Part shown: piece by piece, positions 8,205 through 17,790 of the stretch
Position numbering within the stretch: the first letter of the stretch is position 1
How the letters are laid out: every line of letters starts with the position of its first letter
Origin: Chryseobacterium populi
Lineage (GTDB): Bacteria > Bacteroidota > Bacteroidia > Flavobacteriales > Weeksellaceae
Assembly: GCF_000282115.1 (NCBI RefSeq)
Contig: NZ_AKJY01000021.1
Span: forward strand, 1 to 64,000
DNA: 64,000 nucleotides
Direction of reading: 5' to 3'
Translations under genes and position numbers: made by a program
Notes under the pieces: model-generated
What the model saw: the letters and a program-made list of their open reading frames with translations, nothing else
What the model was told of the DNA's origin: nothing
Databases searched by the model: none

Positions 8205-10358
8205 TTATTGTTGCTGGCTACCTGCCTTATCCCAGATTTCAATTCTGTAATCTTCAATATCAGCATTGTCCTGTAAGCTTTTCAGCCAGGCCTGACCAAA
8301 CATTCCTGCATTTCTTTGATTAATAGACTGTGTAAACTGCTTTACATCACCAGGTTGTTTATTAATTGTTTCATTCTTTTTAATTAAAACATAAACTCCT
8401 GTTCCACCTTCAACCGGATTGGAAACCTTACCTTTTGCCACACCAAATGCAGCTCCGGCAACTTTAGGTTCCATTGATCCTGCTACTGAAGGATTTAATA
8501 AGTTAACCTGTGCAGACTGTTTCGTTGTAGCAAACAGTTTAGCCACCTGGTCAAGACCTGTTGCTTTCGCAGCAGCTATTTTATCAGAGATTTGCTTAGC
8601 CGCTAATTTATTTTTAACGACAACTTCAATCTGATCTCTTACTGATTCAGGATCTGCAAGCCCTTGTTCCTGCTTACCGTTTAAGTAAACAACAATTTTA
8701 TCTCCGGTTCCGTCTACAGTAAAGAATTCCGTATTTCCTTTTTCTCTTTTCTTATCGAAAGCCCAAGCCAGGATCTCTCCATCTTTTTCAGTTCCTAAAC
8801 CTTGTAACTGGCCATCAAATCTCTTCGCCGTTTTAGGATTTGAGAACTGATAATTCCCTTTTTTAGCAATGTTTACGAAATCATTGAAAGATTTCCCCTG
8901 TACCTGCTGGATAAATCTTCTCGCTTTTTTATCTGTATCTGCTTCTGTAGCATCAGATGGCTTAATTGCTTTTACAATATTAGCCACTTTATAGCCCATT
9001 GCTCCTGGTTTTTTGTCTTCGATATTGATGATGTGATACCCGAACTGAGTTTCTACAACTCCTGTAGCTCCTTTAGGATTGTTTGCTAAATAAGTTAAGA
9101 ATTCAGGTACGAAAGGAGTTTCAGGAGTAGTCCATCCTAAACTACCTCCCTGAGCTGCAGAGTTTGGATCATTTGAAAGCTTAAGGAATTCTGTAAATTT
9201 AGCCGGTGTGGCTTTTACAATAGCCCCGATAGAGTCTGCCAGTTTTTTAGCTTCTTCTTTAGATCTTTTAACACCTTCTCCTGCAGGACTTCCTTTGAAA
9301 GCAATAAGGATATGTCTTGATAATGTAGAATCTGAAGTTTTTTTATTTAAAAGTTTAGAAACCACATAGAAATTTTGTTCTTTATAAGGGCCGAAAGTCT
9401 GACCGATTGCCGCAGTAGCAATTTGCCCCTGAATGGTTTGCGGTAATTGGTTCGGCTTTAAATACTGATTGTTGAAAGGCATATCAGAATTTGCCATTAC
9501 AAACATAGAGTCGTTGGTGGTATTCTGGAAGTTTTCCTTTCCTCCACTGGCATCAGTACCTCCTGAGAATAATTTTGTAATTTCTTTCTGAGCGGCGGCA
9601 TCATCAGCAGCGCTTGGCTGAGAAGGGAAATACACAATCCCGATATTTCTGCTTGGTTCAGCCTTGAACATTACAGGGTGCTGCTTAATGTAATTTGCCA
9701 AATCCTCAGTCGAAACTTTGATATTATTTTTTTGAAGATATGAGGCATAGTCTACTTTCACAAAATCGATATCAGCTAACTGATCTCTTTGTTTCATCAA
9801 CTCTTCCGCTTCCTTTTTTCCTGTAGTAATACCTGTGGAAACATTGGCAAATACCTGTCTTGCCATGATTCTGTACTCAACAGATTTTCTGGTTTTCAAC
9901 CACTGGTTGTAGCCTTCTGCACTTGTTGCTTTTAAATCTTCGATCTGTTTTTTAAGTTCCTGAGTTTTGAAATTACCTTTCTCATCAAAGAATTGTTTGT
10001 TTTGAGCAAACATCTGATCATACTGGATCTGATTCCAGAAATAATCTTCCGTCATTTCAAAGCCCATCTTCTCGAATTGCTGCTTAATTAACTTGGATTG
10101 CACCAATAATTGCCATGCCTGCTCTTCAAGACCGCTTTTCGGTTGGCCCTGCTGATCAGCCTGTTGCTGCAATACGAAAAGTTGATCATTAAACTCTTCA
10201 CGGGTAATTTTCTCACCATTTACTTTTCCTAAAACATCAGGATTTTTACCAAACACCTTATCGATACTATCCGGGTTTACCAGGAACGCTAAAAGCGCCA
10301 GTGCAATAACTCCCATCAAAAGCCAAGGTCTATTCCTAATCTGTCCTAAAATTGCCAT
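8205..10358 (-). CDS. Periplasmic peptidyl-prolyl isomerase, PpiD/SurA-like
   Basis: 717-aa membrane-anchored periplasmic foldase. One uncleaved helix at residues 12-28 (LLMGVIALALLAFLV) is followed by a SurA_N-type chaperone region up to about 200. A parvulin rotamase domain lies at about 345-455, with SRHILIAF, GGSLGWTTPETPFVPEF and FGYHIINIEDKKPG as its conserved strands. A long C-terminal chaperone-like tail follows. It catalyses cis-trans isomerisation of prolyl bonds and helps newly exported outer-membrane proteins fold. Length is at the upper end for PpiD, normal for Bacteroidota. It is monocistronic, divergent from lon, another protein quality-control gene. Confidence 0.92.
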   Translation of the reverse strand: MAILGQIRNRPWLLMGVIALALLAFLVNPDSIDKVFGKNPDVLGKVNGEKITREEFNDQLFVLQQQADQQGQPKSGLEEQAWQLLVQSKLIKQQFEKMGFEMTEDYFWNQIQYDQMFAQNKQFFDEKGNFKTQELKKQIEDLKATSAEGYNQWLKTRKSVEYRIMARQVFANVSTGITTGKKEAEELMKQRDQLADIDFVKVDYASYLQKNNIKVSTEDLANYIKQHPVMFKAEPSRNIGIVYFPSQPSAADDAAAQKEITKLFSGGTDASGGKENFQNTTNDSMFVMANSDMPFNNQYLKPNQLPQTIQGQIATAAIGQTFGPYKEQNFYVVSKLLNKKTSDSTLSRHILIAFKGSPAGEGVKRSKEEAKKLADSIGAIVKATPAKFTEFLKLSNDPNSAAQGGSLGWTTPETPFVPEFLTYLANNPKGATGVVETQFGYHIINIEDKKPGAMGYKVANIVKAIKPSDATEADTDKKARRFIQQVQGKSFNDFVNIAKKGNYQFSNPKTAKRFDGQLQGLGTEKDGEILAWAFDKKREKGNTEFFTVDGTGDKIVVYLNGKQEQGLADPESVRDQIEVVVKNKLAAKQISDKIAAAKATGLDQVAKLFATTKQSAQVNLLNPSVAGSMEPKVAGAAFGVAKGKVSNPVEGGTGVYVLIKKNETINKQPGDVKQFTQSINQRNAGMFGQAWLKSLQDNADIEDYRIEIWDKAGSQQQ

Positions 10359-10387
10359 TATATAAATTATAGTTTTTTATCAGTTTG

Positions 10388-10395
10388 CGAAAATA
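10388..10395 (-). promoter_or_regulatory. Possible -7 box of the PpiD-like gene
   Basis: Minus strand TATTTTCG matches TAnnTTTG in 7 of 8 positions, 29 nt upstream of the ATG. Confidence 0.35.
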
Positions 10396-10591
10396 CACAT
10401 TTTTAAGAAATTACAGAAATCTAAGTCTCTTTATTTAATTTTTAAAATTCAAATTATATAAAAAAGGAAATTTTGACCATATTTTTTAGCAAAAAACAAA
10501 TGGCACAGGTCTTGTGCATTTTAAGGCAACACAGTATGTTCTGTACTTTTCAGGCATATTGTGAAATATCATTATAACGATTTAAAACGAA

Positions 10592-10608
10592 AATGACAAT
10601 TTGTCATT
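10592..10608 (+). promoter_or_regulatory. Inverted repeat in the lon leader
   Basis: AATGACA-ATT-TGTCATT is a perfect 7-3-7 inverted repeat ending 9 nt before the lon ATG. It could be an operator or an mRNA hairpin that limits translation. A second inverted repeat (GCACA-GGTCT-TGTGC) lies at 10503-10517, and a 7/8 -7 box (TACTTTTC) at 10544-10551. Confidence 0.4.
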
Positions 10609-10617
10609 CGATCAACT

Positions 10618-13023
10618 ATGACAGAATTTGAAGATATTAGTTTAGAGGAAATGATCAGCGATGGATTTGATATTGTGGCTGAGGAAATCAATCTTTCCGA
10701 TTTTTCGGAGACTGATAAAAATTCCGGACAAAAAATATTCCCTATACTTCCTGTAAGAAATATGGTAATGTTCCCTAATGTGGTAATTCCTATTACGGCA
10801 GGAAGAAAAGCATCGATACAACTCCTTGAAGAAGCCCAGAAAAATGGAGATTTCATTGGAATTGTAAGTCAGAAAAATTCAGATTTAGAACAACCAACAG
10901 AAAAAGATCTTTATCACACCGGTACACTGGCCAAAATCATCAAAATAATAAAACTTCCCGAAGGCAATATCACAGCTATTACCAAAGGATTTCACAGATT
11001 TAAGGTGAAGAGGTTTACTGAGACCCAGCCTTATTTTAAAGCTGAAATTTCTAAATTAAAAGATACGAGAGCCAAACATAAGGAGGAATATGAAGCCTTG
11101 TTAGAAAATATTAAAGATCTGGCTTTAAAGATTATTGAGCTTGATCCCAATATCCCCAATGCAGCTAATTTTGCGATCAAAAACATCAACAATAATGATG
11201 ACCTTTTGAATTTCATCTGCACCAACGCCAACTTCCCTTCTTTTGAAAAGCAGAAACTGCTTGAAGAGAAAAATTTAATGGAGAGAGCTAATAAATGCTA
11301 TGAAATGATGCATGAAGATTTCAGAAAACTGGAATTGAGAAATCAGATTCATCAGAAAACATCAAAGGATCTTGATAAACAACAGAGAGAGTATTTCTTA
11401 AATCAGCAGATCAGAACCATCCAGGAAGAATTGGGTGGCGGACTGGAAAGCGATGTGGAAGATTTAATCGCTAAAGCCGGAAAGAAAAAATGGAGCATTG
11501 AGATTGAAGAACATTTCCAAAAGGAAATCAACCGGTTACAGAGACAAAATCCTAATTCACCTGACTATAATGTGCAGAGAAATTATTTAGATTTCTTTAC
11601 AGATATGCCCTGGGAGAATTACACCAAAGATACTTTTGATATTGCCAAGGCTGAAAAGATTCTGGATAAGGCCCATTTCGGATTAGAAGATATTAAAAAA
11701 AGAATCCTGGAGCACATGGCTGTTTTAAAATTAAAAAACAACATGAAATCTCCTATTCTATTATTGGTAGGGCCTCCGGGAGTAGGTAAAACCTCTCTTG
11801 GGAAATCTGTTGCCGATGCTTTAGGAAGAAAATATGTTCGCGTCTCTTTGGGTGGGCTTCATGATGAAAGTGAAATCCGTGGTCACAGAAAAACCTATAT
11901 CGGAGCGATGGCAGGAAGAATTCTCCAGTCGATAAAAAAAGCAGGAACTTCAAATCCTGTAATTGTTCTGGATGAAATTGACAAGGTAGGTCAGGGACTT
12001 CACGGAGACCCAAGTTCTGCGTTGCTGGAAGTTCTTGACCCTGAGCAGAATAAATCTTTCTATGATAATTTCCTTGAAATGGGTTATGACCTGTCGAAAG
12101 TAATGTTCATTGCCACAGCAAACTCACTTTCTACCATTCAGACTCCGCTTTTAGACAGAATGGAAATCATTCAGATCGCCGGATACACCCTGGAAGAAAA
12201 AATAGAAATTGCCAAAAGACACCTGATCAAAAAGCAGCAGGAAGAAAACGGACTGGATTCAAAATCATTTAAGCTGGGAAATCCTGAACTTAAACATATT
12301 ATTGAAGCCCATACTTCTGAAAGCGGAGTAAGATCCCTTGAAAAAAGACTGGCTTCCATCGCCCGCTGGGCCGCTTTACAGACAGCCTTATTAAAAGAAT
12401 ATGATGCTAAAATTTCTGTTGAAAAAGTAGACGAAATCCTTGGCGTTCCAAGACCGAAGAGCTTATCGGAAATCACCGGAGTTCCCGGAGTGGTTACCGG
12501 CTTAGCATGGACAAGTGTAGGTGGAGATATTTTATTTATCGAAAGTATTTTAAGTAACGGAAAAGGAGCCCTTACCATGACCGGAAACCTCGGGACTGTC
12601 ATGAAGGAATCTGCAACGATTGCTTTAGAATATATTAAAGCCAAACATGACGAGCTGGGAATTTCCCAGGATGATATCGAAAAGAAAAACATCCACGTTC
12701 ACGTTCCTGAAGGTGCCACCCCTAAAGACGGACCTTCTGCAGGGATTGCAATGCTGACTTCAATGGTTTCTTCCTACAAAAATAAAAAGGTCAAGCCTCA
12801 TCTTGCCATGACGGGAGAAATTACCCTCAGAGGAAAAGTACTTCCCGTTGGCGGAATTAAAGAGAAACTTCTTGCCGCAACAAGAGCCGGAATTAAAGAA
12901 GTTATCCTTTGTGAAGCCAACAGAAAAGATGTAGAAGAAATAAAAAAAGAATATTTAAAGAACCTGAAAGTACACTACGTCAACCGAATGGAAGAAGTAA
13001 TTGGATTTGCAATCGAAAAATAA
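10618..13023 (+). CDS. lon: ATP-dependent protease Lon
   Basis: 801 aa, standard for LonA. N-terminal substrate-binding domain at about 38-240 ([20 protein letters not shown]), coiled-coil linker, AAA+ module with Walker [10 protein letters not shown] near residue 385 and Walker [10 protein letters not shown]. The C-terminal serine protease domain has the catalytic Ser in PKDGPSAG near 707 and the catalytic Lys near 749 in [10 protein letters not shown]. It degrades misfolded and regulatory proteins in the cytoplasm. An acidic extension of about 37 residues precedes the LON domain, as in other Bacteroidota. The ATG at 10618 follows a small inverted repeat that may control expression. A strong terminator follows. 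Confidence 0.98.
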   Translation: MTEFEDISLEEMISDGFDIVAEEINLSDFSETDKNSGQKIFPILPVRNMVMFPNVVIPITAGRKASIQLLEEAQKNGDFIGIVSQKNSDLEQPTEKDLYHTGTLAKIIKIIKLPEGNITAITKGFHRFKVKRFTETQPYFKAEISKLKDTRAKHKEEYEALLENIKDLALKIIELDPNIPNAANFAIKNINNNDDLLNFICTNANFPSFEKQKLLEEKNLMERANKCYEMMHEDFRKLELRNQIHQKTSKDLDKQQREYFLNQQIRTIQEELGGGLESDVEDLIAKAGKKKWSIEIEEHFQKEINRLQRQNPNSPDYNVQRNYLDFFTDMPWENYTKDTFDIAKAEKILDKAHFGLEDIKKRILEHMAVLKLKNNMKSPILLLVGPPGVGKTSLGKSVADALGRKYVRVSLGGLHDESEIRGHRKTYIGAMAGRILQSIKKAGTSNPVIVLDEIDKVGQGLHGDPSSALLEVLDPEQNKSFYDNFLEMGYDLSKVMFIATANSLSTIQTPLLDRMEIIQIAGYTLEEKIEIAKRHLIKKQQEENGLDSKSFKLGNPELKHIIEAHTSESGVRSLEKRLASIARWAALQTALLKEYDAKISVEKVDEILGVPRPKSLSEITGVPGVVTGLAWTSVGGDILFIESILSNGKGALTMTGNLGTVMKESATIALEYIKAKHDELGISQDDIEKKNIHVHVPEGATPKDGPSAGIAMLTSMVSSYKNKKVKPHLAMTGEITLRGKVLPVGGIKEKLLAATRAGIKEVILCEANRKDVEEIKKEYLKNLKVHYVNRMEEVIGFAIEK

Positions 13024-13053
13024 CTTATACATATATCAACTTCTCAATAAAAG

Positions 13054-13087
13054 AAAACACGTCTCAGATTTTTGGGACGTGTTTTTT
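13054..13087 (+). terminator. Rho-independent terminator of lon
   Basis: Perfect 10-bp stem AAAACACGTC/GACGTGTTTT with a 12-nt loop, ending in T6. Confidence 0.9.
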
Positions 13088-13099
13088 ATATCGGTTGAT

Positions 13100-13142
13100 T
13101 GTCATTCTGAACGGAACGGAATGAAATGTAGTGAAGAATCTA
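13100..13142 (+). repeat. Dispersed intergenic repeat, family A, copy 1
   Basis: Begins GTCATTCTGAACGGAACGG and ends GTAGTGAAGAATCT. It resembles the GTCATTCTGA...GAAGAATCT elements scattered through Flavobacteriia chromosomes. A second, diverged copy on the other strand is at 35403-35438. Placed just after the lon terminator. Confidence 0.55.
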
Positions 13143-13197
13143 TTTAATTAGGTGAGCTTCTTCCTTCGTAAGAAAGACAGCTAACCGCAAGAAGATA

Positions 13198-14112
13198 TTA
13201 TTGCAAAACTCCTTTTCTATAAGCATTTGGGGTAAGCCCGGTGTTCTTTTTAAAGAAAAAATTGAAATTCGGCTGATCTGAAAATCCTACTGCATAACTT
13301 ATCTGCTCCAGCGTCCAGGTCGTTTGTAACAATAGTGCCTTGCATTCATCCAACAGCCTTCCTTTTATATGGGTACTCACATTCTGTCCGGTTCGTTTTT
13401 TAAGTATACGGTTGAGATAATTGGGGTGAAGACCTAAAGAAACCGCAAATTCCTGAGCTGTTCTGAGTTTAATCGGCTTTTCATAATTAATATGGGAAAC
13501 CTCTTCTTCCAGCAACCCGAAAAACCTATGAATATGATCATAATCTTCACCCGCACTTTCCGGAATCAGGAATTTCGACATTCTTGCACTGTCAATCATC
13601 AATAACTGAATGTAAGCCTGAATTGCATCTTCTCCCAGTTGATTTTCCTGTTCGTTGTACATACTTTCCCAAAGTCTTATGAAACCCGGTAAATCCTTTT
13701 CTTCAACACAAACCATACTTTTGGATTTATCATTAAATAAAGCAAGCCTTTCTATCGTAGCTTTCAGCATCGGATGATGATTGATAAAATCTTTTTTGAA
13801 CAGTAAATAATATCCCGCCGATTCACCGGAAGTCTTCTGCCATGAAATAATATCATTAGGATGAATGAAAATCATGGTAGGTTTATCAATCATATATTTA
13901 TTTAAACCTAAAGTAAAAATCCCGTCACCACCCGTAATCATGAGAACTTTATAAAAATCTCTTCTGTTGGCGGAAAGATAATTTCTGCAGTCTTCAATTT
14001 CACGATTAAAAACTTTAATCTGTTTAGAATCATGCGATTCCCTGTAAATAGGAGTAAGTTCCGGAAAGTTACGAAGAAGATCAATTTCTTTAAGGTCTAA
14101 ACTTGTTTTCAT
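13198..14112 (-). CDS. AraC-family transcriptional regulator
   Basis: 304 aa. The N-terminal 190 residues look like a cupin-type ligand-binding domain (FTLGLNKYMIDKPTMIFIHP). Residues about 205-304 are the double helix-turn-helix of the AraC/XylS family, with SLGLHPNYLNRILKKRTG in the first and QISYAVGFSDQPNFNFFFKK in the second, ending in the usual TPNAYRKG. It is divergent from the GlcG/SDR/NTF2 operon with a 170-nt shared intergenic region, so it most likely controls that operon (inference from layout). The inducer is unknown. Confidence 0.92.
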   Translation of the reverse strand: MKTSLDLKEIDLLRNFPELTPIYRESHDSKQIKVFNREIEDCRNYLSANRRDFYKVLMITGGDGIFTLGLNKYMIDKPTMIFIHPNDIISWQKTSGESAGYYLLFKKDFINHHPMLKATIERLALFNDKSKSMVCVEEKDLPGFIRLWESMYNEQENQLGEDAIQAYIQLLMIDSARMSKFLIPESAGEDYDHIHRFFGLLEEEVSHINYEKPIKLRTAQEFAVSLGLHPNYLNRILKKRTGQNVSTHIKGRLLDECKALLLQTTWTLEQISYAVGFSDQPNFNFFFKKNTGLTPNAYRKGVLQ

Positions 14113-14282
14113 GGCTCTGATTAGCTTTTATAATTCATAAAGTTAAAAAAATCTTATAAAATTTTCAAAAGGTTTGATTTTCATAAAAGCAGACTTTTTT
14201 TTCCTATAGAAAGCCTTTTGATTCTGATGCAACTTTGCCTTAACAAAATGAAACAATAAATCAAAAATTAAAAATCATCATT

Positions 14283-14693
14283 ATGGAAATCAATCTCAAC
14301 GAATCAAGACAGGTTGTACAGCAGGCGAAAGCAAAAGCCGTACAGCTCAATGTAAATGTAAACATTGCAATTGTAGATACAGCAGGACATTTAAAAGTTT
14401 TTGAAAGAATGGACGACGCTTTTTTAGGATCAATGGATATTGCCATTAAAAAAGCAAAAACAGCAAGCCTTTTCAGAACAAGCAGTGAAAATGTAGGTGA
14501 ATATCTGAAACCGGAAGCCGGAACTTACGGAATGGCAGCCACGAATGACGGATTAGTGGGTTTTGCAGGTGGCCTCCCGATTCTTAAAAACAACAGTATC
14601 ATCGGCTATATCGGGATTTCAGGAGGTGCCGTTTCAGAAGACCTTCAGATTGCAACTGCCGGAGCAGAAATTTTAAATCCGGTTCAAAATTAA
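14283..14693 (+). CDS. GlcG/HbpS-like haem-binding family protein (DUF336)
   Basis: 136 aa, whole length matches the GlcG/HbpS/PduO-C family: VNVNIAIVDTAGHLKVFERMDDAFLGSMDIAIKKAKTA is split across residues 24-61, and GGLPI...GYIGISGGAVSEDLQIA forms the C-terminal half. Family members bind haem, cobalamin or small acids, but the exact ligand cannot be read here. First gene of a three-gene operon (30 nt to the SDR gene) opposite an AraC regulator. A CAACTTTG box (7 of 8 positions) lies 46 nt upstream and is the likely -7 element. Confidence 0.85.
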   Translation: MEINLNESRQVVQQAKAKAVQLNVNVNIAIVDTAGHLKVFERMDDAFLGSMDIAIKKAKTASLFRTSSENVGEYLKPEAGTYGMAATNDGLVGFAGGLPILKNNSIIGYIGISGGAVSEDLQIATAGAEILNPVQN

Positions 14694-14723
14694 TATATCA
14701 TACTAACTCAAAATTTTAAAACA

Positions 14724-15533
14724 ATGGAAACTAAAACAATTTTAATCACAGGAGCAGGCTCAGGATTCGGAAAAGGAGCTGCAATCGGAATGGCTCAAAA
14801 CGGGCACAATATCATCGCAACAGTACATGTTTCATCACAGGTAACACCGCTTCGCGAAGAGGTAGCAGCATTGGGACTTTCAGACAAAATAAGAGTAGAG
14901 CGTTTGGATCTCACCGATCATTACGATATAAAACAGGCTTTGAAATGGGACTTTGATATACTCTGGAACAACGCAGGGATGGGTGAAGCCGGGCCTGTAT
15001 GGGAAATCCCCGTTGATATCGTCAGAAAAAACTACGAAGTCAACGTCTTCTTACCATTAGTTCTTACACAAGGTGTCGTTCAGAGATGGGTAAGAGAAGG
15101 CAGGAAAGGAAAAGTGGTTTTTACATCTTCAATGGGCGGGCTGTTTACTCCTGCAAACTGGGGAACTTATGTATCCACTAAACATGCCCTGGAGGCTTTC
15201 GCAGAAGCAATGCAGCAGGAGCTTGCAGCTTATGGGATAAAAATACAGACCATTAATCCGGGAGCTTATTATACAGGATACAATGAAACAATGGCAGATA
15301 ATCCTTTCCGTTGGTTGGATGATGATGTTAATTTCACAAAAAGAGCTGACCTTCGTAAAGGTTTTGATGATTTCTTTGCCACACCAGAAGGAAAAATGGA
15401 CCCTAAAGAAATGATAGACCGCATGATTGAAATCGTCCCTTCAGATGAAGGAAAATTCAGAAATGTAGTTCCTAAAGTAATTGAAGACATGTTGAAAGAT
15501 CATCAGCTAAAAGCCTGGGAAAATACAATCTGA
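14724..15533 (+). CDS. Short-chain dehydrogenase/reductase
   Basis: 269-aa classical SDR. The NAD(P) loop TGAGSGFG is at residues 9-16, NNAG at 82-85, the catalytic Ser in VVFTSSMGG near 135, and Tyr149/Lys153 in YVSTK. The protein oxidises or reduces an alcohol/carbonyl substrate that cannot be named from sequence. The C-terminal part is long, giving an open substrate pocket as in the SDRs of oxidative and xenobiotic clusters. Second gene of the AraC-linked operon, 33 nt before the NTF2 gene. Confidence 0.92.
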   Translation: METKTILITGAGSGFGKGAAIGMAQNGHNIIATVHVSSQVTPLREEVAALGLSDKIRVERLDLTDHYDIKQALKWDFDILWNNAGMGEAGPVWEIPVDIVRKNYEVNVFLPLVLTQGVVQRWVREGRKGKVVFTSSMGGLFTPANWGTYVSTKHALEAFAEAMQQELAAYGIKIQTINPGAYYTGYNETMADNPFRWLDDDVNFTKRADLRKGFDDFFATPEGKMDPKEMIDRMIEIVPSDEGKFRNVVPKVIEDMLKDHQLKAWENTI

Positions 15534-15566
15534 TCTTTCGTCAAGTTAATTTCAAAGCTTAATCCA

Positions 15567-16043
15567 ATGAAAACCTTGTTAACAATTTTACTCATGATTA
15601 CTTTTACAACCTCCATTAATGCTCAGAGCTACAGCAAAGAAGAATCGTCCAATAAAGAGATTATCACAAAAGCATTCCACGACTGGAATAAAGGGACCGG
15701 TAATTTCTTTGATCTGCTGACTGACGATATGCACTGGGAAATTACAGGTTCCACTCCTTATTCCAGAGTGTATACTTCAAAACAGCAATTTCTGGAGGAG
15801 GTTATTATTCCACTCAATCAAAAGTTGAAAGTAAAAATAAAACCGTCTGTCCGTAATATTTTTGCAGATCATGATATGGTGATTGCCTTATGGGATGGAG
15901 AAGCTATTGCACTCGACGGTAAACCTTACCGTTCCTCTTACTCGTGGTATATGAAAATGAAAAACGGAAGAATAACAGATGTTGTTGCTTTTCTGGACGG
16001 AATTGAATTCACCGATATTATGAAAAGAATTCAAGTTAATTAA
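15567..16043 (+). CDS. Secreted SnoaL/NTF2-like protein
   Basis: 158 aa. Residues 1-20 are a signal peptide (LLMITFTTSINAQ), so the protein is likely periplasmic. The rest is one NTF2-like cone fold: FHDWNKGTGNFFDLLTDDMHWEITG, then the YSRVYTSKQQFLEEV helix and the final VVAFLDGIEFTDIM strand, as in the SnoaL-like polyketide cyclase/isomerase families. Function in this operon is unknown; it may bind the product of the SDR (inference). Last gene before a clear terminator. Confidence 0.82.
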   Translation: MKTLLTILLMITFTTSINAQSYSKEESSNKEIITKAFHDWNKGTGNFFDLLTDDMHWEITGSTPYSRVYTSKQQFLEEVIIPLNQKLKVKIKPSVRNIFADHDMVIALWDGEAIALDGKPYRSSYSWYMKMKNGRITDVVAFLDGIEFTDIMKRIQVN

Positions 16044-16047
16044 AATT

Positions 16048-16080
16048 AAAACCCTTCAATTCGGAGGGTTTTATTATTTT
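16048..16080 (+). terminator. Terminator of the GlcG/SDR/NTF2 operon
   Basis: Stem AAAACCCT/AGGGTTTT with a nine-base loop followed by a T-rich tract, 5 nt after the stop codon. Confidence 0.88.
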
Positions 16081-16100
16081 TATGCTACAGATTTTGAAAT

Positions 16101-17213
16101 ATGAATTTTCTCAGACTCCCTTTTCTCATTAAACTTACCCTTGTCGTCGTTTCAATCATCGGCCTTGGCTATCTTCTCGCATTAGGACAAAGCATTTTAG
16201 CGCCTTTCTTCCTTGCTTTTTTAATGGCCATGCTTTTTTTGCCGATCGCCACCTTTATGGAAAAGAAGCTGAGATTTGCAAGATCTTTATCTACAATGAC
16301 CTCCGTAATGATTATGTTGATTATTTTAACGGGACTGATTTATTTTTTCGGATCACAATTATCCAGCTTCACCAAAGATATTCCACATCTCAGGGCACAG
16401 TTTACTACAGTATTCAACAGTCTTCAAACCTGGGTTTCCCATACTTTCCATGTTAAAATTGATGAGCAATTAGATTATCTTGACCAGGGATTAGACAAGC
16501 TTCTTTCTTCGTCGGGAGTAATTCTGGGATTCACTTTCGGAATATTTTCATCGGGTCTCGGTTTTATCTTATTTTTTATCCTGTTTTTTATTTTTATTTT
16601 AAACTACAGAAGAATTCTAAATAACTTCATCGTCACTGTTTTTAATGAAAGACATAAAGCAAGTGTACAGGAGGTAGTGACCGAAGTACGGATCATGACA
16701 AAAAAATACATCATCGGGCTTTGCCTTCAGGTGATTATTGTAACGATACTTACCTCCACAGTTCTCACTATTTTAGGAGTGAAATATGCTATTCTTCTAG
16801 GTGTTTTAACCGGTTTACTCAATGTAATTCCTTATCTCGGGATATGCATTTCACTGGTGATTTCCTGTTTCATCGCTTTCGCCACAGCAGCTCCTTCTAC
16901 CTGTATCTATGTAGCAATCGGCTATATCGCCGTGCATATCATCGACGGAAATATTGTTCTCCCTTTTGTGGTAGGTTCGAAAGTAAAGATTAATGCTTTA
17001 TTTTCCTTTATCGGAATTATCTTAGGAGAGCACCTGTGGGGAATTGCCGGAATGTTTTTGTGTATCCCGGCCATTGCCATCATTAAAATAATTTTTGAGA
17101 GAGTAGATGGGCTTAAACCCTGGGGAAAATTGCTGGGTGAAGAAGAAAAACCTCATAAAAAGAAAAAATCCTATAAAATTTCTAAGAATATTACCTTGAA
17201 AGAAATGGACTGA
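16101..17213 (+). CDS. AI-2E family transporter (YdiK/PerM-like permease)
   Basis: 370-aa inner-membrane protein with about eight transmembrane helices in the 2 + 1 + 5 arrangement of the AI-2E exporter superfamily. It has a soluble stretch at about 95-140 and the conserved GVLTGLLNVIPYLG segment near 235-250, then the IDGNIVLPFVVGSK motif near 285. The C-terminal tail is Lys-rich and cytoplasmic. Members export autoinducer-2, ions or act as Na+/H+ antiporters; the family name alone does not prove quorum signalling here. Monocistronic, 20 nt downstream of a terminator. Confidence 0.88.
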   Translation: MNFLRLPFLIKLTLVVVSIIGLGYLLALGQSILAPFFLAFLMAMLFLPIATFMEKKLRFARSLSTMTSVMIMLIILTGLIYFFGSQLSSFTKDIPHLRAQFTTVFNSLQTWVSHTFHVKIDEQLDYLDQGLDKLLSSSGVILGFTFGIFSSGLGFILFFILFFIFILNYRRILNNFIVTVFNERHKASVQEVVTEVRIMTKKYIIGLCLQVIIVTILTSTVLTILGVKYAILLGVLTGLLNVIPYLGICISLVISCFIAFATAAPSTCIYVAIGYIAVHIIDGNIVLPFVVGSKVKINALFSFIGIILGEHLWGIAGMFLCIPAIAIIKIIFERVDGLKPWGKLLGEEEKPHKKKKSYKISKNITLKEMD

Positions 17214-17324
17214 TTCACAAGCAAAGAGCAATTAACAATGAATATTTGATAATTATTTTAAAATTTACTTGATTTTTAATTAACGGATTGGAATTTTATT
17301 TAATTTTAATAAAAAAATATTCTC

Positions 17325-17702
17325 ATGAAAATTATAAAATTTATCCTGTCCCTTCTTTTCGGGCTTATGTTTATCAATACCGGATTAAACAAATTCTTTA
17401 ATTACATGCCAATGGAAAAGCCAACGCCGGAACAAATGAAACTTTTCACGGCCTTCGGGGAGATAAGTTGGTTAATGCCATTAGTAGGAACAGTAGAAGT
17501 CATCGGAGGGCTTTTATTTATTTTTCCAAAAACGAGAGCTTTGGGAGCTATTGTTATTTTACCTGTAATGGTGGGAATTGTTGCACATGTTTTCACGTTG
17601 GATAAATCTCCAATGGGAATGTCGACCGCAGGGATTATGTTTCTGATCAACCTTTGGATGATTATTGACAACAGAGAAAAATACAAAGCTCTGATCAGCT
17701 AG
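17325..17702 (+). CDS. DoxX-family membrane protein
   Basis: 125 aa, four predicted transmembrane helices. The first helix carries LLFGLMFINTGLNKF, the DoxX-like hallmark, followed by FGEISWLMPLVGTVEVIGGLLFI and a last helix ending in NREKYKAL. Family members are small quinone- or redox-associated membrane proteins of uncertain function. It stands alone, followed by a copy of repeat family B. Confidence 0.85.
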   Translation: MKIIKFILSLLFGLMFINTGLNKFFNYMPMEKPTPEQMKLFTAFGEISWLMPLVGTVEVIGGLLFIFPKTRALGAIVILPVMVGIVAHVFTLDKSPMGMSTAGIMFLINLWMIIDNREKYKALIS

Positions 17703-17720
17703 ATAATGATTAAAATGGTT

Positions 17721-17778
17721 AATAGTGAGCTGTGAATAGCCAATTTCACTTCGCTGTCAATTTTAGAAGTTCACTATT
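17721..17778 (+). repeat. Dispersed inverted-repeat element, family B, copy 1
   Basis: Bounded by AATAGTGA and TCACTATT. Internal stretch CTTCGCTGTCAATTTTAGAA matches the copy at 30204-30273 closely. It lies between DoxX and the convergent acyl-CoA dehydrogenase gene. Confidence 0.55.
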
Positions 17779-17790
17779 GCCTCATTCACA

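Noticed and set aside
10501..10518. A sigma-54-like promoter (GGCAC...TTGTGC) before lon
   Set aside because: The GG and GC pairs are separated by 12 bases, not the required 10, and the sequence is better read as an inverted repeat.
12171..12692. Long open frame on the minus strand inside lon
   Set aside because: It is the reverse of a highly conserved protease domain, with no promoter, and codes for a low-complexity Ser/Ile-rich product.
14161..14187. AraC operator made of two ATTTTCA repeats before the GlcG operon
   Set aside because: The repeats are 16 bp apart and simple A/T words, expected by chance in this region.
16101..17213. Evidence for autoinducer-2 quorum sensing
   Set aside because: The AI-2E family name is historic; no luxS or receptor gene is in the window.
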